Shown here one piece after another: positions 9,731 to 17,689 of a DNA stretch of 64,000 nucleotides. The stretch spans positions 868,001 to 932,000 of the forward strand of contig NZ_JAPNKC010000001.1 of the NCBI RefSeq assembly GCF_026626705.1, read 5' to 3'. The translations under genes and the position numbers were made by a program. This DNA is from Pyxidicoccus sp. MSG2. GTDB taxonomy: Bacteria; Myxococcota; Myxococcia; Myxococcales; Myxococcaceae. Each line of letters begins with the position of its first letter. The stretch's first letter is position 1. The notes under the pieces were generated by a model. It was not told where the DNA came from. It made no database searches and worked only from the letters and a program-made list of their open reading frames with translations.

Positions 9731-10324
9731 TCAGGCCCCGGAGACCGGGGCGAGACAGGCGTTCAATCCAGAATCCAGTGCACTGATGCGAGAACCGAGA
9801 CGCCTCCAGGCCGCGGCCAACGCATCCGCCGCGACGGGAGACGTCTTCCCGCGCGCCCCCAGACACGTGCGACGCCAGCCCGTCCCCAGCTCCCGCGCCA
9901 CCCACTCCTCATGGCCGGCGAGCCACCCGGCCAGCGACGCCAGCACGACACGAGCACCGCGATTCTGCTCCGCTGTGACGGGCTCGCGCCACGGGCCTAA
10001 TTCCTGCGCTCGAAAGACAGATGTGGGAGGCGCCACTTCCAGCAGGCGCGGAGAAAAACCGTCCCTTGCAACGAATACGGCTTCCCCGCACTCACACAGC
10101 ACCCCGAAGCCCCACAACACCAGACGCCCCTCACCCTGCATATCCATTGAGTATGCGCTCTGCCCTTCGGCGCCCTCGGGACGCGCATGGCGTACGAGCC
10201 CACGGCGCAGGAGGAGGTTTCCCTCGGGGCAGCACACGTCCCGGCCGAGGCACCACATGGAGACGTCGAACAGACGCGCTCCCTCGCGGCGCAAGTCGTC
10301 GGGCAGTACGGAGGTGGCACGCAT
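9731..10324 (-). CDS. Hypothetical cysteine-containing protein, 197 aa
   Basis: ATG 10324 has GAGGAA about 7 nt upstream. The protein has an early MWCLGRDVCCPEG motif and a second pair of cysteines in LCECGEAVF; no signal peptide or membrane segment is seen. I do not recognise a family. It starts 49 bp after the His-tailed lipoprotein gene and ends 10 bp before the TPR gene, so it probably belongs to the same operon. The clustered cysteines would fit a metal- or redox-sensing role, which is inference only. Confidence 0.6.
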   Translation of the reverse strand: MRATSVLPDDLRREGARLFDVSMWCLGRDVCCPEGNLLLRRGLVRHARPEGAEGQSAYSMDMQGEGRLVLWGFGVLCECGEAVFVARDGFSPRLLEVAPPTSVFRAQELGPWREPVTAEQNRGARVVLASLAGWLAGHEEWVARELGTGWRRTCLGARGKTSPVAADALAAAWRRLGSRISALDSGLNACLAPVSGA

Positions 10325-10373
10325 CTCAATTCCTCACACGATGGATATGCAGGGCGCGGGAGTCGGGGTGGGA

Positions 10374-10871
10374 CTACTCCTCGTGGTCGTGGCCTTCGTG
10401 CGAGGACTCCTCGATGACCAGTGAGATGGTCGCCGTGGAGGTGGGACCGAAGGTGAGGGTATGGGTGCCCACTGTGAGGGGAACCACGTAGCGGCCCTTG
10501 ATGTCGGTGCACACGGAGGAGCTCGTCGTGTGCTCCTCGATGTCCACCACGGTGCCGCTGGAGTTCCGGATGACGAGCGGCACGTCCACCTGGGTGAAGA
10601 AGACGTAGTCGGTGGCCTCGGTCGCGGCGAAGGACACGGAGCCCGTCTTGCCGCCCGTGCCATCCACGAGGGTGACGTCGTAGCGGCGGTGGTCATTGCC
10701 CACGGCCGGAGGCGTGCCGGTGGTGGTGGCGGTGAGGGCGACGGCCGGCCCCTCCTGGAGGTGCTCGCATCCCTCGACGTCGACGCTCGCCTCCTCTTCT
10801 TCGTCGTCTCCGCAGGCAGTGGAGAGCAGCGCGGTGGACATCAGGAGGGCGGCAAGGAGCTTCTTGTTCAT
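10374..10871 (-). CDS. Small lipoprotein with His-rich C-terminal tail
   Basis: The product has 165 aa. ATG 10871 has GGAG about 9 nt upstream and begins a classic lipoprotein signal (ALLSTAC, Cys 20) followed by an acidic run. The body reads as a beta-sandwich with two cysteines (EGCEH, SVCTD), and the last residues are SSHEGHDHEE, a plausible metal-binding tail. No catalytic motif is visible. It precedes a Cys-containing unknown, a TPR protein and a MerC-like protein on the same strand. A periplasmic metal-binding role is likely but inferred. Confidence 0.7.
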   Translation of the reverse strand: MNKKLLAALLMSTALLSTACGDDEEEEASVDVEGCEHLQEGPAVALTATTTGTPPAVGNDHRRYDVTLVDGTGGKTGSVSFAATEATDYVFFTQVDVPLVIRNSSGTVVDIEEHTTSSSVCTDIKGRYVVPLTVGTHTLTFGPTSTATISLVIEESSHEGHDHEE

Positions 10872-11098
10872 GGTGTGACTCCACGGTGGTTGGACTGCGA
10901 TTGCGCCACGCCGCCACGCCGCGCGGGACACCGCCAGGGAAGGCAGTGCCAGCGCGAACGCGTAGGCATGGAATAGTCAGACGTCTGCGCGATGCGGTGG
11001 GCGCGAGAGGGCGTCAGCCAGCGACTGCATGGAGCCACGGTCCTCTCGCTCCGCACGGGGCGGAACGAGGACCTGGGACTTCACGGGTCGACGGACGC

Positions 11099-11122
11099 CA
11101 CACGACACGAGCGTGCCGTGTG
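11099..11122 (-). other. Hairpin after the small Cys/His gene
   Basis: A near-perfect inverted repeat (CACACG-a-CACG, 2-nt loop, CGTG-c-CGTGTG) lies 24 bp beyond the stop of the 11146-11583 gene. It has no T run. It may reduce read-through into, or protect, the downstream lipoprotein gene. The rest of the 274-bp gap (10872-11145) shows nothing clear. Confidence 0.35.
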
Positions 11123-11145
11123 AAGAGGAGACGCGCTCCCGAGTC

Positions 11146-11583
11146 TCACGCGCGAGGCGGAGAGCCCTTGGGAGCGAGGTGCAGCCGTGCGACAGGCTCC
11201 GCGTGAAAGCGGAACACCGCCAGCGCGGGCGCGGAGCGGATGGACACCACCGGGAGGACGGCGGTGGCCTCCGCCGGAGGCAGGGCCTCACGACGGAAGA
11301 AGACATGGACGCAGTGCGCGTCCACGTCGTGCGTTCCTCCGACGACGTCGGGACGGGAGGCGACGCGGGCATCGTCGAAGGAGTCCTCGACCTGCCCGGA
11401 TGCGTGCGCGCTCCCCTCCTCCACGTGCACCATCTCGCCGTGCTCCAGACACGTGGCGTGCTGGACGAGGGCGAAGTGCATGACGTTTCCCACGTACGCC
11501 AGCGCGCACACGAGCACGAGCGGCAGCGCCAGGAGGCGCGACCGGACGAGACTCACGGGCAGATGGCGGGTGGAAGGGCTCAC
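11146..11583 (-). CDS. Small Cys/His membrane-anchored protein (DUF2946-like), paralogue-like to the window's first gene
   Basis: The product has 145 aa; the start GTG 11583 is followed by a basic stretch and one transmembrane segment (about residues 17-37). Next come HFALVQHATCLEHGEMVHVEE, a DAHCVHV motif and the tail HLAPKGSPP. Spacing and motifs parallel the truncated gene at 3-422. It contains about a dozen His residues, so metal binding on the periplasmic side is plausible. It faces the possible Fur-type operator at 11601-11632 just upstream. It may head the minus-strand row of metal-related genes, although a 274-bp gap with a hairpin separates it from the next gene. Confidence 0.65.
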   Translation of the reverse strand: MSPSTRHLPVSLVRSRLLALPLVLVCALAYVGNVMHFALVQHATCLEHGEMVHVEEGSAHASGQVEDSFDDARVASRPDVVGGTHDVDAHCVHVFFRREALPPAEATAVLPVVSIRSAPALAVFRFHAEPVARLHLAPKGSPPRA

Positions 11584-11600
11584 GTCAGCGGGTTCCCAAA

Positions 11601-11632
11601 TGATACGGGATTGCGTTTTGTAAACGATACGT
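11601..11632. promoter_or_regulatory. AT-rich candidate operator (Fur/Zur-like) upstream of the Cys/His gene
   Basis: This AT-richer island in a GC-rich gap holds the inverted repeat CGTTT-TGT-AAACG (11614-11626) and direct repeats GATACGG (11602-11608) and GATACGT (11626-11632). It lies 18-49 bp before the GTG start at 11583. Metalloregulators of the Fur family bind short AT-rich palindromes at such positions. The match to any published consensus is weak, so this is a candidate only. Confidence 0.35.
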
Positions 11633-11855
11633 GAGGCCCGCGCAAGTCATACCCTCGCATGTGTTTCACACGGCATACCCCATCGCACCCGACTTCACCG
11701 GAGCGTCCGGGTCCAGCGGCATCGTGGTGAAACCGGGTCCACGCCGACCACCCGGGAGGGCTCCGGTGGCCTCGGGCTGATGGACCGGTGAACCCGTGTG
11801 GGCGTAGGGTTCCCGCGCCCCGGGGAGTCCCGGGCGTTTTCGAGGACAGGACTTC

Positions 11856-13328
11856 GTGCAAGAGTTCATCGACGTGCTGCGGAGCCAGGCGCGCCACATC
11901 GCTCCCGAGCTGGCGCAGCTCGCGTACAAGCGGGGCCTGGCGGTGACGCAGCAGGACGGCACCACCCGGCCCATCCCCATCACCGCCACCCCCGTGGTGC
12001 TGGACGCGGCGGAAATCCGCCGCCGCGCCGAGCTGTCCGCCCGCTTGTCGTCCGCCACCGTGAAGATGGCGCGCGCGCTGCTGGACGGCCCCGACGCGCA
12101 GGAGCTGCTGGGCGCGCTCTCTCCGCTCGAGCGCTCGCTCGCGGAGCGCACCTGGCGCCAGGCCACACGCCTGGCCACCACGCGGGTGGACTACTTCGTC
12201 GCCGGCGGCAAGCCGTGGGCGCTGGAGGTCAACGCCACCATCCCCGCCATGCAGGGGTATTCCGACATCGCGGCGCGCACCTTCATCGAGGTGGTGGGCC
12301 GCTACTTCCGCTACCCGGAGAAGGCCCTGCACACGCTGCTGAGCCTCAATGGCAGCAACGCGCTGGCGCTGTACCGCTCGCTGCTGGACGGGTACGCGGC
12401 GGAGCGCAACGGGAAGATGCCGGACACGGTGGCCCTGCTGTGCCGCCGCAACGACGCGCAAATCACCGAGCTGCGCTGGCTGTGCGAGCGCTTCCGCGAG
12501 TTCGGCGCGGACGCGGACGTGGTGCACCCGGATGAGGTCTCCGGCGACGACGCCTTCGAGGTGCGCGGCAAGAAGTACGACCTCGTGTACCGGCACCTCT
12601 TCGTGCGGCGGCTGGAGGAGACGCCCTCGCCGTGGGTGGAGGACTTCGTGGGCACGGTGCCGGGGAAGAAGGCCGTGTTCCTCAACCCGCCCGCCTCGCA
12701 GGTGGAGGTGAAGTCCACCTTCGCGCGCCTGTCGCAGGCGCTGTCCGAGCCGAGCCTCGCCAAGGCCGCGGGCCTCACGGCGGACGAACTGGAGGCGGTG
12801 CGCGCCTCGGTGCCGTGGACACGCGTCTTCCGCCCCGGCCCCGCGGTGGGCCCCGACGGCGAGCGCGCCGGGGACCTGGTGGCCCTGGTGGCCGCGGACC
12901 CGAAGCGCTTCGTGCTCAAGCGGGCGTGGGACTACGGCGGTAAGGCCGTGTTCCTGGGCCGCTCGACGGGCACGGTGCCGTACACGGAGCGCGTGAAGGC
13001 CGCCTACGGCGAGCTGCTGGGCTGGCCGGAACTGTGCGCGCGCGCCGCGGCGGACCCGGCGGGCGGCGGCTTCGTGGTGCAGGAGGTGGTGGACTCGCCG
13101 CCCGAGGACCACCTGCTCTGCGAGCCGACCGGCACGGTGCTCCCCGCGTCCTTCTTCGTGGACTACTCGGCGTACGCGTCGGTAGGGCTCGCTCGCCAGC
13201 CTGCCTGGGGAGGGGTGTGCCGGGGTTCCATGTCGGAGATCGTCAACATCGTCGGCGGCGGTGGGGTCCTACCGCTCATCACCTCGGAAGTGGCCTCCAA
13301 GCTTTTGCTGGCATGGAAGGCCATTTAA
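11856..13328 (+). CDS. ATP-grasp-like protein, 490 aa (glutathionylspermidine-synthase-like fold suspected)
   Basis: The start is GTG 11856, with GAGGAC about 10 nt upstream. The protein is soluble. Segments such as YFVAGGKPWALEVNAT, DLVYRHLFVRRLEE, FVLKRAWDYGGKAVFLG (Lys and Gly-rich loop) and GFVVQEVVDSP resemble an ATP-grasp core, in which one Lys and an acidic pair bind ATP-Mg to make an acyl-phosphate for ligation. The late GGGGVLPLITS is also seen in circularly permuted ATP-grasp and glutathionylspermidine-synthase-like proteins. The substrate is unknown. It stands alone between a divergent metal gene and a Bax-inhibitor gene, so the neighbours do not help. Confidence 0.6.
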   Translation: MQEFIDVLRSQARHIAPELAQLAYKRGLAVTQQDGTTRPIPITATPVVLDAAEIRRRAELSARLSSATVKMARALLDGPDAQELLGALSPLERSLAERTWRQATRLATTRVDYFVAGGKPWALEVNATIPAMQGYSDIAARTFIEVVGRYFRYPEKALHTLLSLNGSNALALYRSLLDGYAAERNGKMPDTVALLCRRNDAQITELRWLCERFREFGADADVVHPDEVSGDDAFEVRGKKYDLVYRHLFVRRLEETPSPWVEDFVGTVPGKKAVFLNPPASQVEVKSTFARLSQALSEPSLAKAAGLTADELEAVRASVPWTRVFRPGPAVGPDGERAGDLVALVAADPKRFVLKRAWDYGGKAVFLGRSTGTVPYTERVKAAYGELLGWPELCARAAADPAGGGFVVQEVVDSPPEDHLLCEPTGTVLPASFFVDYSAYASVGLARQPAWGGVCRGSMSEIVNIVGGGGVLPLITSEVASKLLLAWKAI

Positions 13329-13426
13329 GGGGTTTCACACGGGCCGGCGCGCGCGCATGACGCGGCCGGACACGCTATAAGAGCTTCGCCGCCGGGCCCA
13401 TCCCGGCATGAAAGGAATCACAGTCC

Positions 13427-14137
13427 ATGGCCTGGGAAACCTCCGGTTGGCAGACGGCTGAACACGCGCCGGTCGACACCGTGCTGGTGCAGGAGTCGCA
13501 GCGCGCCTTCATGACGCGCGTGCACGGTTGGATGTTCGGTGGGCTGATGGTGACCGCCATCATGGCCCTGGTGACGGTCAGCAACGAGCCGCTGCTGCGC
13601 GCGGTCATCAACTTCCGCATGCCCCTGCTGCTGGTGCAGTTCGGCGTGGTGCTCGGGCTGTCCTTCCTGGCCCCCCGCCTGTCGGGGGCGGTCGCCGCGT
13701 TGATGTTCCTCGGCTACTCGGCGCTCACGGGGATGACGCTGTCCATCTTCTTCCTCATCTACACCGCGGGCAGCATCGCCCAGGCGTTCTTCCTGACGGC
13801 GGGCGTCTACGGCGCCATGGCCATCTACGGCACCGTCACCAAGAAGAACCTGAGCTCGTGGGGCACGTTCCTCTTCATGGGCCTGGTGGGCATCATCCTG
13901 GCCAGCCTCGTCAACTTCATCATGCGCAGCGACGCGATGTCCTTCGTGGTGGCGTGCGCGTCCGTCGTCGTCTTCGCGGGCCTGACTGCGTACGACACCC
14001 AGAAGCTGAGGGAGCTGCACGCCGGCACGGGCTACAGCAGCGCCGCCACGGTGAGCATCGTCGGCGCGCTGACGCTCTACCTGGACTTCATCAACCTGTT
14101 CATCGCCCTCATGCGGCTGCTCGGCAAGCGCCGGTAG
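13427..14137 (+). CDS. Bax inhibitor-1/YccA family membrane protein
   Basis: The product has 236 aa with seven predicted transmembrane segments. ATG 13427 has AAGGA about 13 nt upstream. Family signatures include the late LTAYDTQKLREL and the final LYLDFINLFIALMRLLG. Members are inner-membrane proteins linked to Ca2+/H+ leak (BsYetJ) or to FtsH regulation (YccA); which applies here is unknown. It appears monocistronic and is followed by a good intrinsic terminator at 14164-14217. Confidence 0.9.
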   Translation: MAWETSGWQTAEHAPVDTVLVQESQRAFMTRVHGWMFGGLMVTAIMALVTVSNEPLLRAVINFRMPLLLVQFGVVLGLSFLAPRLSGAVAALMFLGYSALTGMTLSIFFLIYTAGSIAQAFFLTAGVYGAMAIYGTVTKKNLSSWGTFLFMGLVGIILASLVNFIMRSDAMSFVVACASVVVFAGLTAYDTQKLRELHAGTGYSSAATVSIVGALTLYLDFINLFIALMRLLGKRR

Positions 14138-14163
14138 GCACCGAGCACCCTCGCGGTACACGA

Positions 14164-14217
14164 GAAGCCGTGGCGCGGGCCCTTCCGGGGGCGGCGCCAC
14201 GGCTTCTTCGTTTTTCG
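14164..14217 (+). terminator. Intrinsic terminator after the Bax-inhibitor gene
   Basis: Perfect 13-nt arms, GAAGCCGTGGCGC (14164-14176) and its complement (14194-14206), are followed by TTCGTTTTTCG. This is the clearest rho-independent terminator in the window. Confidence 0.85.
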
Positions 14218-14285
14218 CAACCCGATGACCCGAAGTCCGGGGCTGCCCCCTCCTCTCCCTCGCGCAGTCCGCACAGGAGGAAGGG

Positions 14286-15452
14286 ATGTTCCCAGCAATC
14301 CGGAAGTCGCTTGCGTCGTTGCTCGTCGTGTCGAGTGTGCTGTCCGCCAGTCCGGCCCTGGCGCATGGCTCCATGGAGGTGCCCCTCAGCCGCGTCTACA
14401 GCTGCTTCAAGGAAGGGCCGGAGACGCCGAAGTCCGCCGCGTGCAAGGCCGCCATCCAGGCAGGAGGAACCCAGGCGCTCTACGACTGGAACGGAGTGCG
14501 TCAGGGCAATGCGAATGACAGGCATCGCGAAATCATCCCGGACGGGAAGCTGTGCAGTGCGGCGAACGAGAGCCACAAGGGGCTGGACCTGGCGAGGGCG
14601 GACTGGCCGTCCACGCTCATCGCCCCGGACGCCAGCGGGCGCTTCGAGTTCGTCTTCCATGCGACCGCGGTCCACGCCACGGGGTACTTCCGGCTCTACG
14701 TGACGCGGGAGGGCTACAACCCCGCGCTGCCGCTGAAGTGGTCGGACCTGGAGGCGAATCCCTTCTGCACGGTGACGAACGTCTCCGCCCAGAACAACCG
14801 CTACCGGCTGAGCTGCCCGTTTCCGCAGGGGAAGACAGGCTCGCACGTCGTCTATGGCATCTGGCAGCGCTCCGACAGCCCGGAGGCGTTCTATGCCTGC
14901 ACCGACGTGAGGTTCAGCGACACGCCGCCTCCGCCTGTTTCCTGGAAGGAATTGGGACAGCTTCAGGCCCGCGAGGACCTGCCCTCCGGGAGCAAGGTGA
15001 CCTTCCGCCTGTTCGACGCCGCGGGCGGTGACGTGGAGTCCCATGTCCTGGCGCTGGACGGCGCGGCGAGCACGGCGGCCAGCTGGATGTACCGGCTCGC
15101 GCAGCGGGTGAACACGGGCTCCAGCCGCGTGCAGGTGGGCGTGCTCCAGACGACGGGGAGCGTCGTCCCCGTGGAGAGCGCGACGGCCAACCGCGTCTAT
15201 GCGCGCGAGACGGGCTACACGTTCCAGCTCGACGTGGAGAAGCCCTCCAGCGGCGGAGATGGCGGCACGGCCGCGTACAAGTACCCGGCGGGCCTCTCCA
15301 GCTACACGGCGGGGACCGTGGTGGAGGGCACGGACGGACTGCTCTACCGCTGCAAGCCGTTCCCCTACTCCGGCTGGTGCAAGGGCGCGGCGGCGTACTA
15401 CGCGCCGGGAACGGGGAGCCACTGGCAGGACGCCTGGGAGCGCGTGCCCTGA
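14286..15452 (+). CDS. Secreted AA10 lytic polysaccharide monooxygenase with chitin-binding domain (GbpA-like)
   Basis: The product has 388 aa. ATG 14286 has AGGAGGAAGG just upstream. The signal peptide ends SPALA at residue 26, leaving His27 as the mature N-terminus. The second His of the copper brace is H130 in AVHATGYFRLYVT. The AA10 domain spans about 27-215, a GbpA-like second domain about 225-330, and a C-terminal CBM5/12-like domain has Y-x-G-T-V and W residues. The enzyme oxidatively cleaves crystalline chitin (or cellulose) outside the cell. Chitin is favoured by the CBM type and by the GH18 chitinase at 19515-21308. A long hairpin follows the gene. Confidence 0.9.
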   Translation: MFPAIRKSLASLLVVSSVLSASPALAHGSMEVPLSRVYSCFKEGPETPKSAACKAAIQAGGTQALYDWNGVRQGNANDRHREIIPDGKLCSAANESHKGLDLARADWPSTLIAPDASGRFEFVFHATAVHATGYFRLYVTREGYNPALPLKWSDLEANPFCTVTNVSAQNNRYRLSCPFPQGKTGSHVVYGIWQRSDSPEAFYACTDVRFSDTPPPPVSWKELGQLQAREDLPSGSKVTFRLFDAAGGDVESHVLALDGAASTAASWMYRLAQRVNTGSSRVQVGVLQTTGSVVPVESATANRVYARETGYTFQLDVEKPSSGGDGGTAAYKYPAGLSSYTAGTVVEGTDGLLYRCKPFPYSGWCKGAAAYYAPGTGSHWQDAWERVP

Positions 15453-15464
15453 CAGGTGCTCGCC

Positions 15465-15500
15465 GCCGGTGACGGTGGGCCGAATGCAACCGTCACCGGC
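15465..15500. terminator. Hairpin between convergent LPMO and lipoprotein genes
   Basis: Perfect 12-nt arms GCCGGTGACGGT (15465-15476) and ACCGTCACCGGC (15489-15500) enclose a 12-nt loop, placed between two convergent stop codons (15452 and 15510). It lacks a T tract on either side but could act in both directions. Confidence 0.5.
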
Positions 15501-15509
15501 CGCGAGGAG

Positions 15510-16796
15510 TCAGTTGCCCGGACACTCGACACCGGCGTCGAGCACGTCCGCGTCGTAGTGGAGCCGGAGCGTCCCGGAGGACTCGAGATGCCGCACGAAC
15601 ACCGAGCCGAACACCTCCGCGTTGCCGCTCAGGCTCAGCAGGGCGCCGGGCGCGTAGACGTTGCCGGCCAGCACGCTGCCCGCGGACAGGGCGAGCACGC
15701 TGGAGCCCACGACGTACACGCGGGTCCGCGAAGGCATGTCGGCGGAGCCCAGCGTGAGCGGCCCCGCCACGGCGACGCTCCCCCCGATGAACAGGTCCAG
15801 CTCTCCGGGTGGCCGCACGTCCACCGTGAGGCCATCGCCCAGGTCCACCGCGTCACCGATGAAGAGCGCGGTGCGCGCACGGATGACGAGCGTCGCGCGC
15901 CCCGTGCCGGTGATGCGCGTGAGGTGGAAGCGCCCGCAGGGCAGCTCCAGCGTGCGCTCGCCCTGGATGCCCTCCAGTGCCGCCGCATCCAGGCCGATGG
16001 CCGCGTTGTCGTTGTCCAGCGAGTGATGGGCGACGAGCGCGGCGACATCCACCTGGGACGCGGCCTCGCAGGCACAGGGCATCACGGCGTCGACGGGCTC
16101 ACGGAGCACCTCGGCGGCCTGCACCGGGCCCAGCGTGTACTCCGGCGGAACCGAGAGACTGCCGCCCACGGTGAGGGAGGCCAGCGCCACGTCTCCTCGT
16201 ACGCGGGCCGTGCCCGTGACGGTCGCGGAGACGGTGCTCCCGCTGAGGGGACCGCCGCTGTACAGCGCTCCGCCCACCGTGAGCGGGCGCCCCAGTTGGA
16301 TGCCTCCGTCACCGCCGACCTGGAGCGTCCCGCCCACGGAGACAGTGTCGTTGGCGGACAGGCTCCCGTTCACTCCGACATCACCACCGGCGCCGCCCGG
16401 CTGATACGGAGCCAGCGAGCCCCGGAAGGCATCGGTCTCCAGAGACGCACTGAGCGCGAGCCGCTCGCAGGTGCAGAGCGCCTTGCGGAAGGTCCGCTCC
16501 GCGAGCTGGCCGCTGCAGACACTCGCGCCGGTGTCTCCCACGACGATGGGCGGACCGCGTCCCGCGCAGTACGCCGTCCAGTCGGGAGGCACGCCGGAGT
16601 CGGGAGGCACGCCTGCGTCGAATGGGTTGCCGCCGTCGACAGGCTCGCCGCCATCCGGCGGGCCGGCGTCTTCGGAGGGCACCTCGAGTCCTCCACCGTC
16701 GGGCGAGCGGAGGGTGGCCACCAGGTCGCCCTGGGTACAGCTGGCGCTCAGGGTGGTGCCCGCGAGCAGCAGGGAGAGGCCCCAGTGCCGCTTCAT
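15510..16796 (-). CDS. Surface-type lipoprotein with Asp/Gly/Pro linker and beta-helix-like repeats
   Basis: The product has 428 aa with a type II signal (SASC, Cys 20). A linker of D-G-G/P-P-D repeats (residues about 33-72) leads to a cysteine-bearing module (CAGRG, VCSG, LCTCE). Then come many short beta strands such as VGGTLQVGGDG and LTVGGALYSGG, reminiscent of bactofilin or choice-of-anchor beta-helical proteins, and a late segment NVYAPGALLSLSGNAEVFGSVF, which is typical of that group. It probably sits on the outer membrane or cell surface. The start ATG overlaps the TPR gene stop (ATGA at 16793-16796), so it is translated with the sigma-factor operon. No enzyme activity is evident. Confidence 0.65.
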   Translation of the reverse strand: MKRHWGLSLLLAGTTLSASCTQGDLVATLRSPDGGGLEVPSEDAGPPDGGEPVDGGNPFDAGVPPDSGVPPDWTAYCAGRGPPIVVGDTGASVCSGQLAERTFRKALCTCERLALSASLETDAFRGSLAPYQPGGAGGDVGVNGSLSANDTVSVGGTLQVGGDGGIQLGRPLTVGGALYSGGPLSGSTVSATVTGTARVRGDVALASLTVGGSLSVPPEYTLGPVQAAEVLREPVDAVMPCACEAASQVDVAALVAHHSLDNDNAAIGLDAAALEGIQGERTLELPCGRFHLTRITGTGRATLVIRARTALFIGDAVDLGDGLTVDVRPPGELDLFIGGSVAVAGPLTLGSADMPSRTRVYVVGSSVLALSAGSVLAGNVYAPGALLSLSGNAEVFGSVFVRHLESSGTLRLHYDADVLDAGVECPGN

Positions 16797-17689
16797 GGCG
16801 CGGAGAGCTCCCGCAGCCGGGCCCTGGCCGTCTTGCCGAGCGGAGAGTCGGGGTGGCTCGCCAGGAACGACTCCAGCGCCCGGGCCTCCGCCGCCGCGTC
16901 GCCGAGCGCCCGGTACGCCTCCGCGATGCCGTGACGGGCTTCCTGACCGAGCACGCCCTGGGGCTGGAGCCGGAGCGCTTCCTGGAAGTGGCGCAGCGCG
17001 CCTCGCGCGTCACCCAGGTGCTCCAGCCGGAGCGAGCCCGAGGCAACCCGCGCGACATAGGACGCCAGGGACGCGGGCTCGGCGCGAATGACGCGTACGT
17101 ACAGCGCGTCCGCCTCCTTCCAGCGTCCACCGGCCCGGAGCTCGTTGGCCTTGCGGAGCAGGTCCTCCGGAGCAACCGTCGAGAGGGCCTGCGAGGGCGC
17201 ATCCCGCCGTGGCAGGCGCGTGGGCGGTGTGGCCTTCTTCGGGGAAGCCTCGGAGGACCCTGCTGGCGTGACGGGCGCGGGCACCGGAGCCTCCACCGCC
17301 GCGACATCGTCACCGGGCGAAGCCGGACTCACCCCTGGCGGAGTCCCTTCCGCCGCGACAGGGGCACCCGCTGGAGCTGGCCGCACGACAGGCCGCACCG
17401 CTTCCCGAGGCTCCGACATAGGCTCGGAGAACGCGAACCGCCAAACGGTCGCGGCCGCGGCTCCCGTGAGCACGAGCGCCCCCGCCATCAACCACATGGG
17501 GGGCCGCTTCGGCTTCCGGATGGGTTGCCGGGCTGAAGCCGCTTCCTCGACGGCCACCGCCGCCAACACGGCGCCAACGAGCGCGGCCGACTTCTGCCGG
17601 GAGATGCGGCGCGCCGGGCCCGCCTCTCCATCCAGCGGCGCCAGCAGGTCATCCAGGAGCGCGTCCCCCTCTTCTCGCACCGGGCTCAT
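16793..17689 (-). CDS. Single-pass membrane TPR protein coupled to an ECF sigma factor (putative regulator)
   Basis: The product has 298 aa. Residues 1-64 are probably cytoplasmic, one transmembrane helix lies at about 65-87, then a Pro/Ala/Val linker to about 165, and a C-terminal TPR or YbgF-like domain (ANELRAGGRWKEADALY, AYRALGDAAAEARALESFL). The start overlaps the sigma-factor stop (ATGA, 17686-17689). That position is where anti-sigma factors sit, but there is no zinc ZAS motif and no FecR motif in the N-terminus. It is a plausible new type of anti-sigma or envelope sensor with the lipoprotein encoded next as partner; this is inference. Confidence 0.65.
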   Translation of the reverse strand: MSPVREEGDALLDDLLAPLDGEAGPARRISRQKSAALVGAVLAAVAVEEAASARQPIRKPKRPPMWLMAGALVLTGAAAATVWRFAFSEPMSEPREAVRPVVRPAPAGAPVAAEGTPPGVSPASPGDDVAAVEAPVPAPVTPAGSSEASPKKATPPTRLPRRDAPSQALSTVAPEDLLRKANELRAGGRWKEADALYVRVIRAEPASLASYVARVASGSLRLEHLGDARGALRHFQEALRLQPQGVLGQEARHGIAEAYRALGDAAAEARALESFLASHPDSPLGKTARARLRELSAP

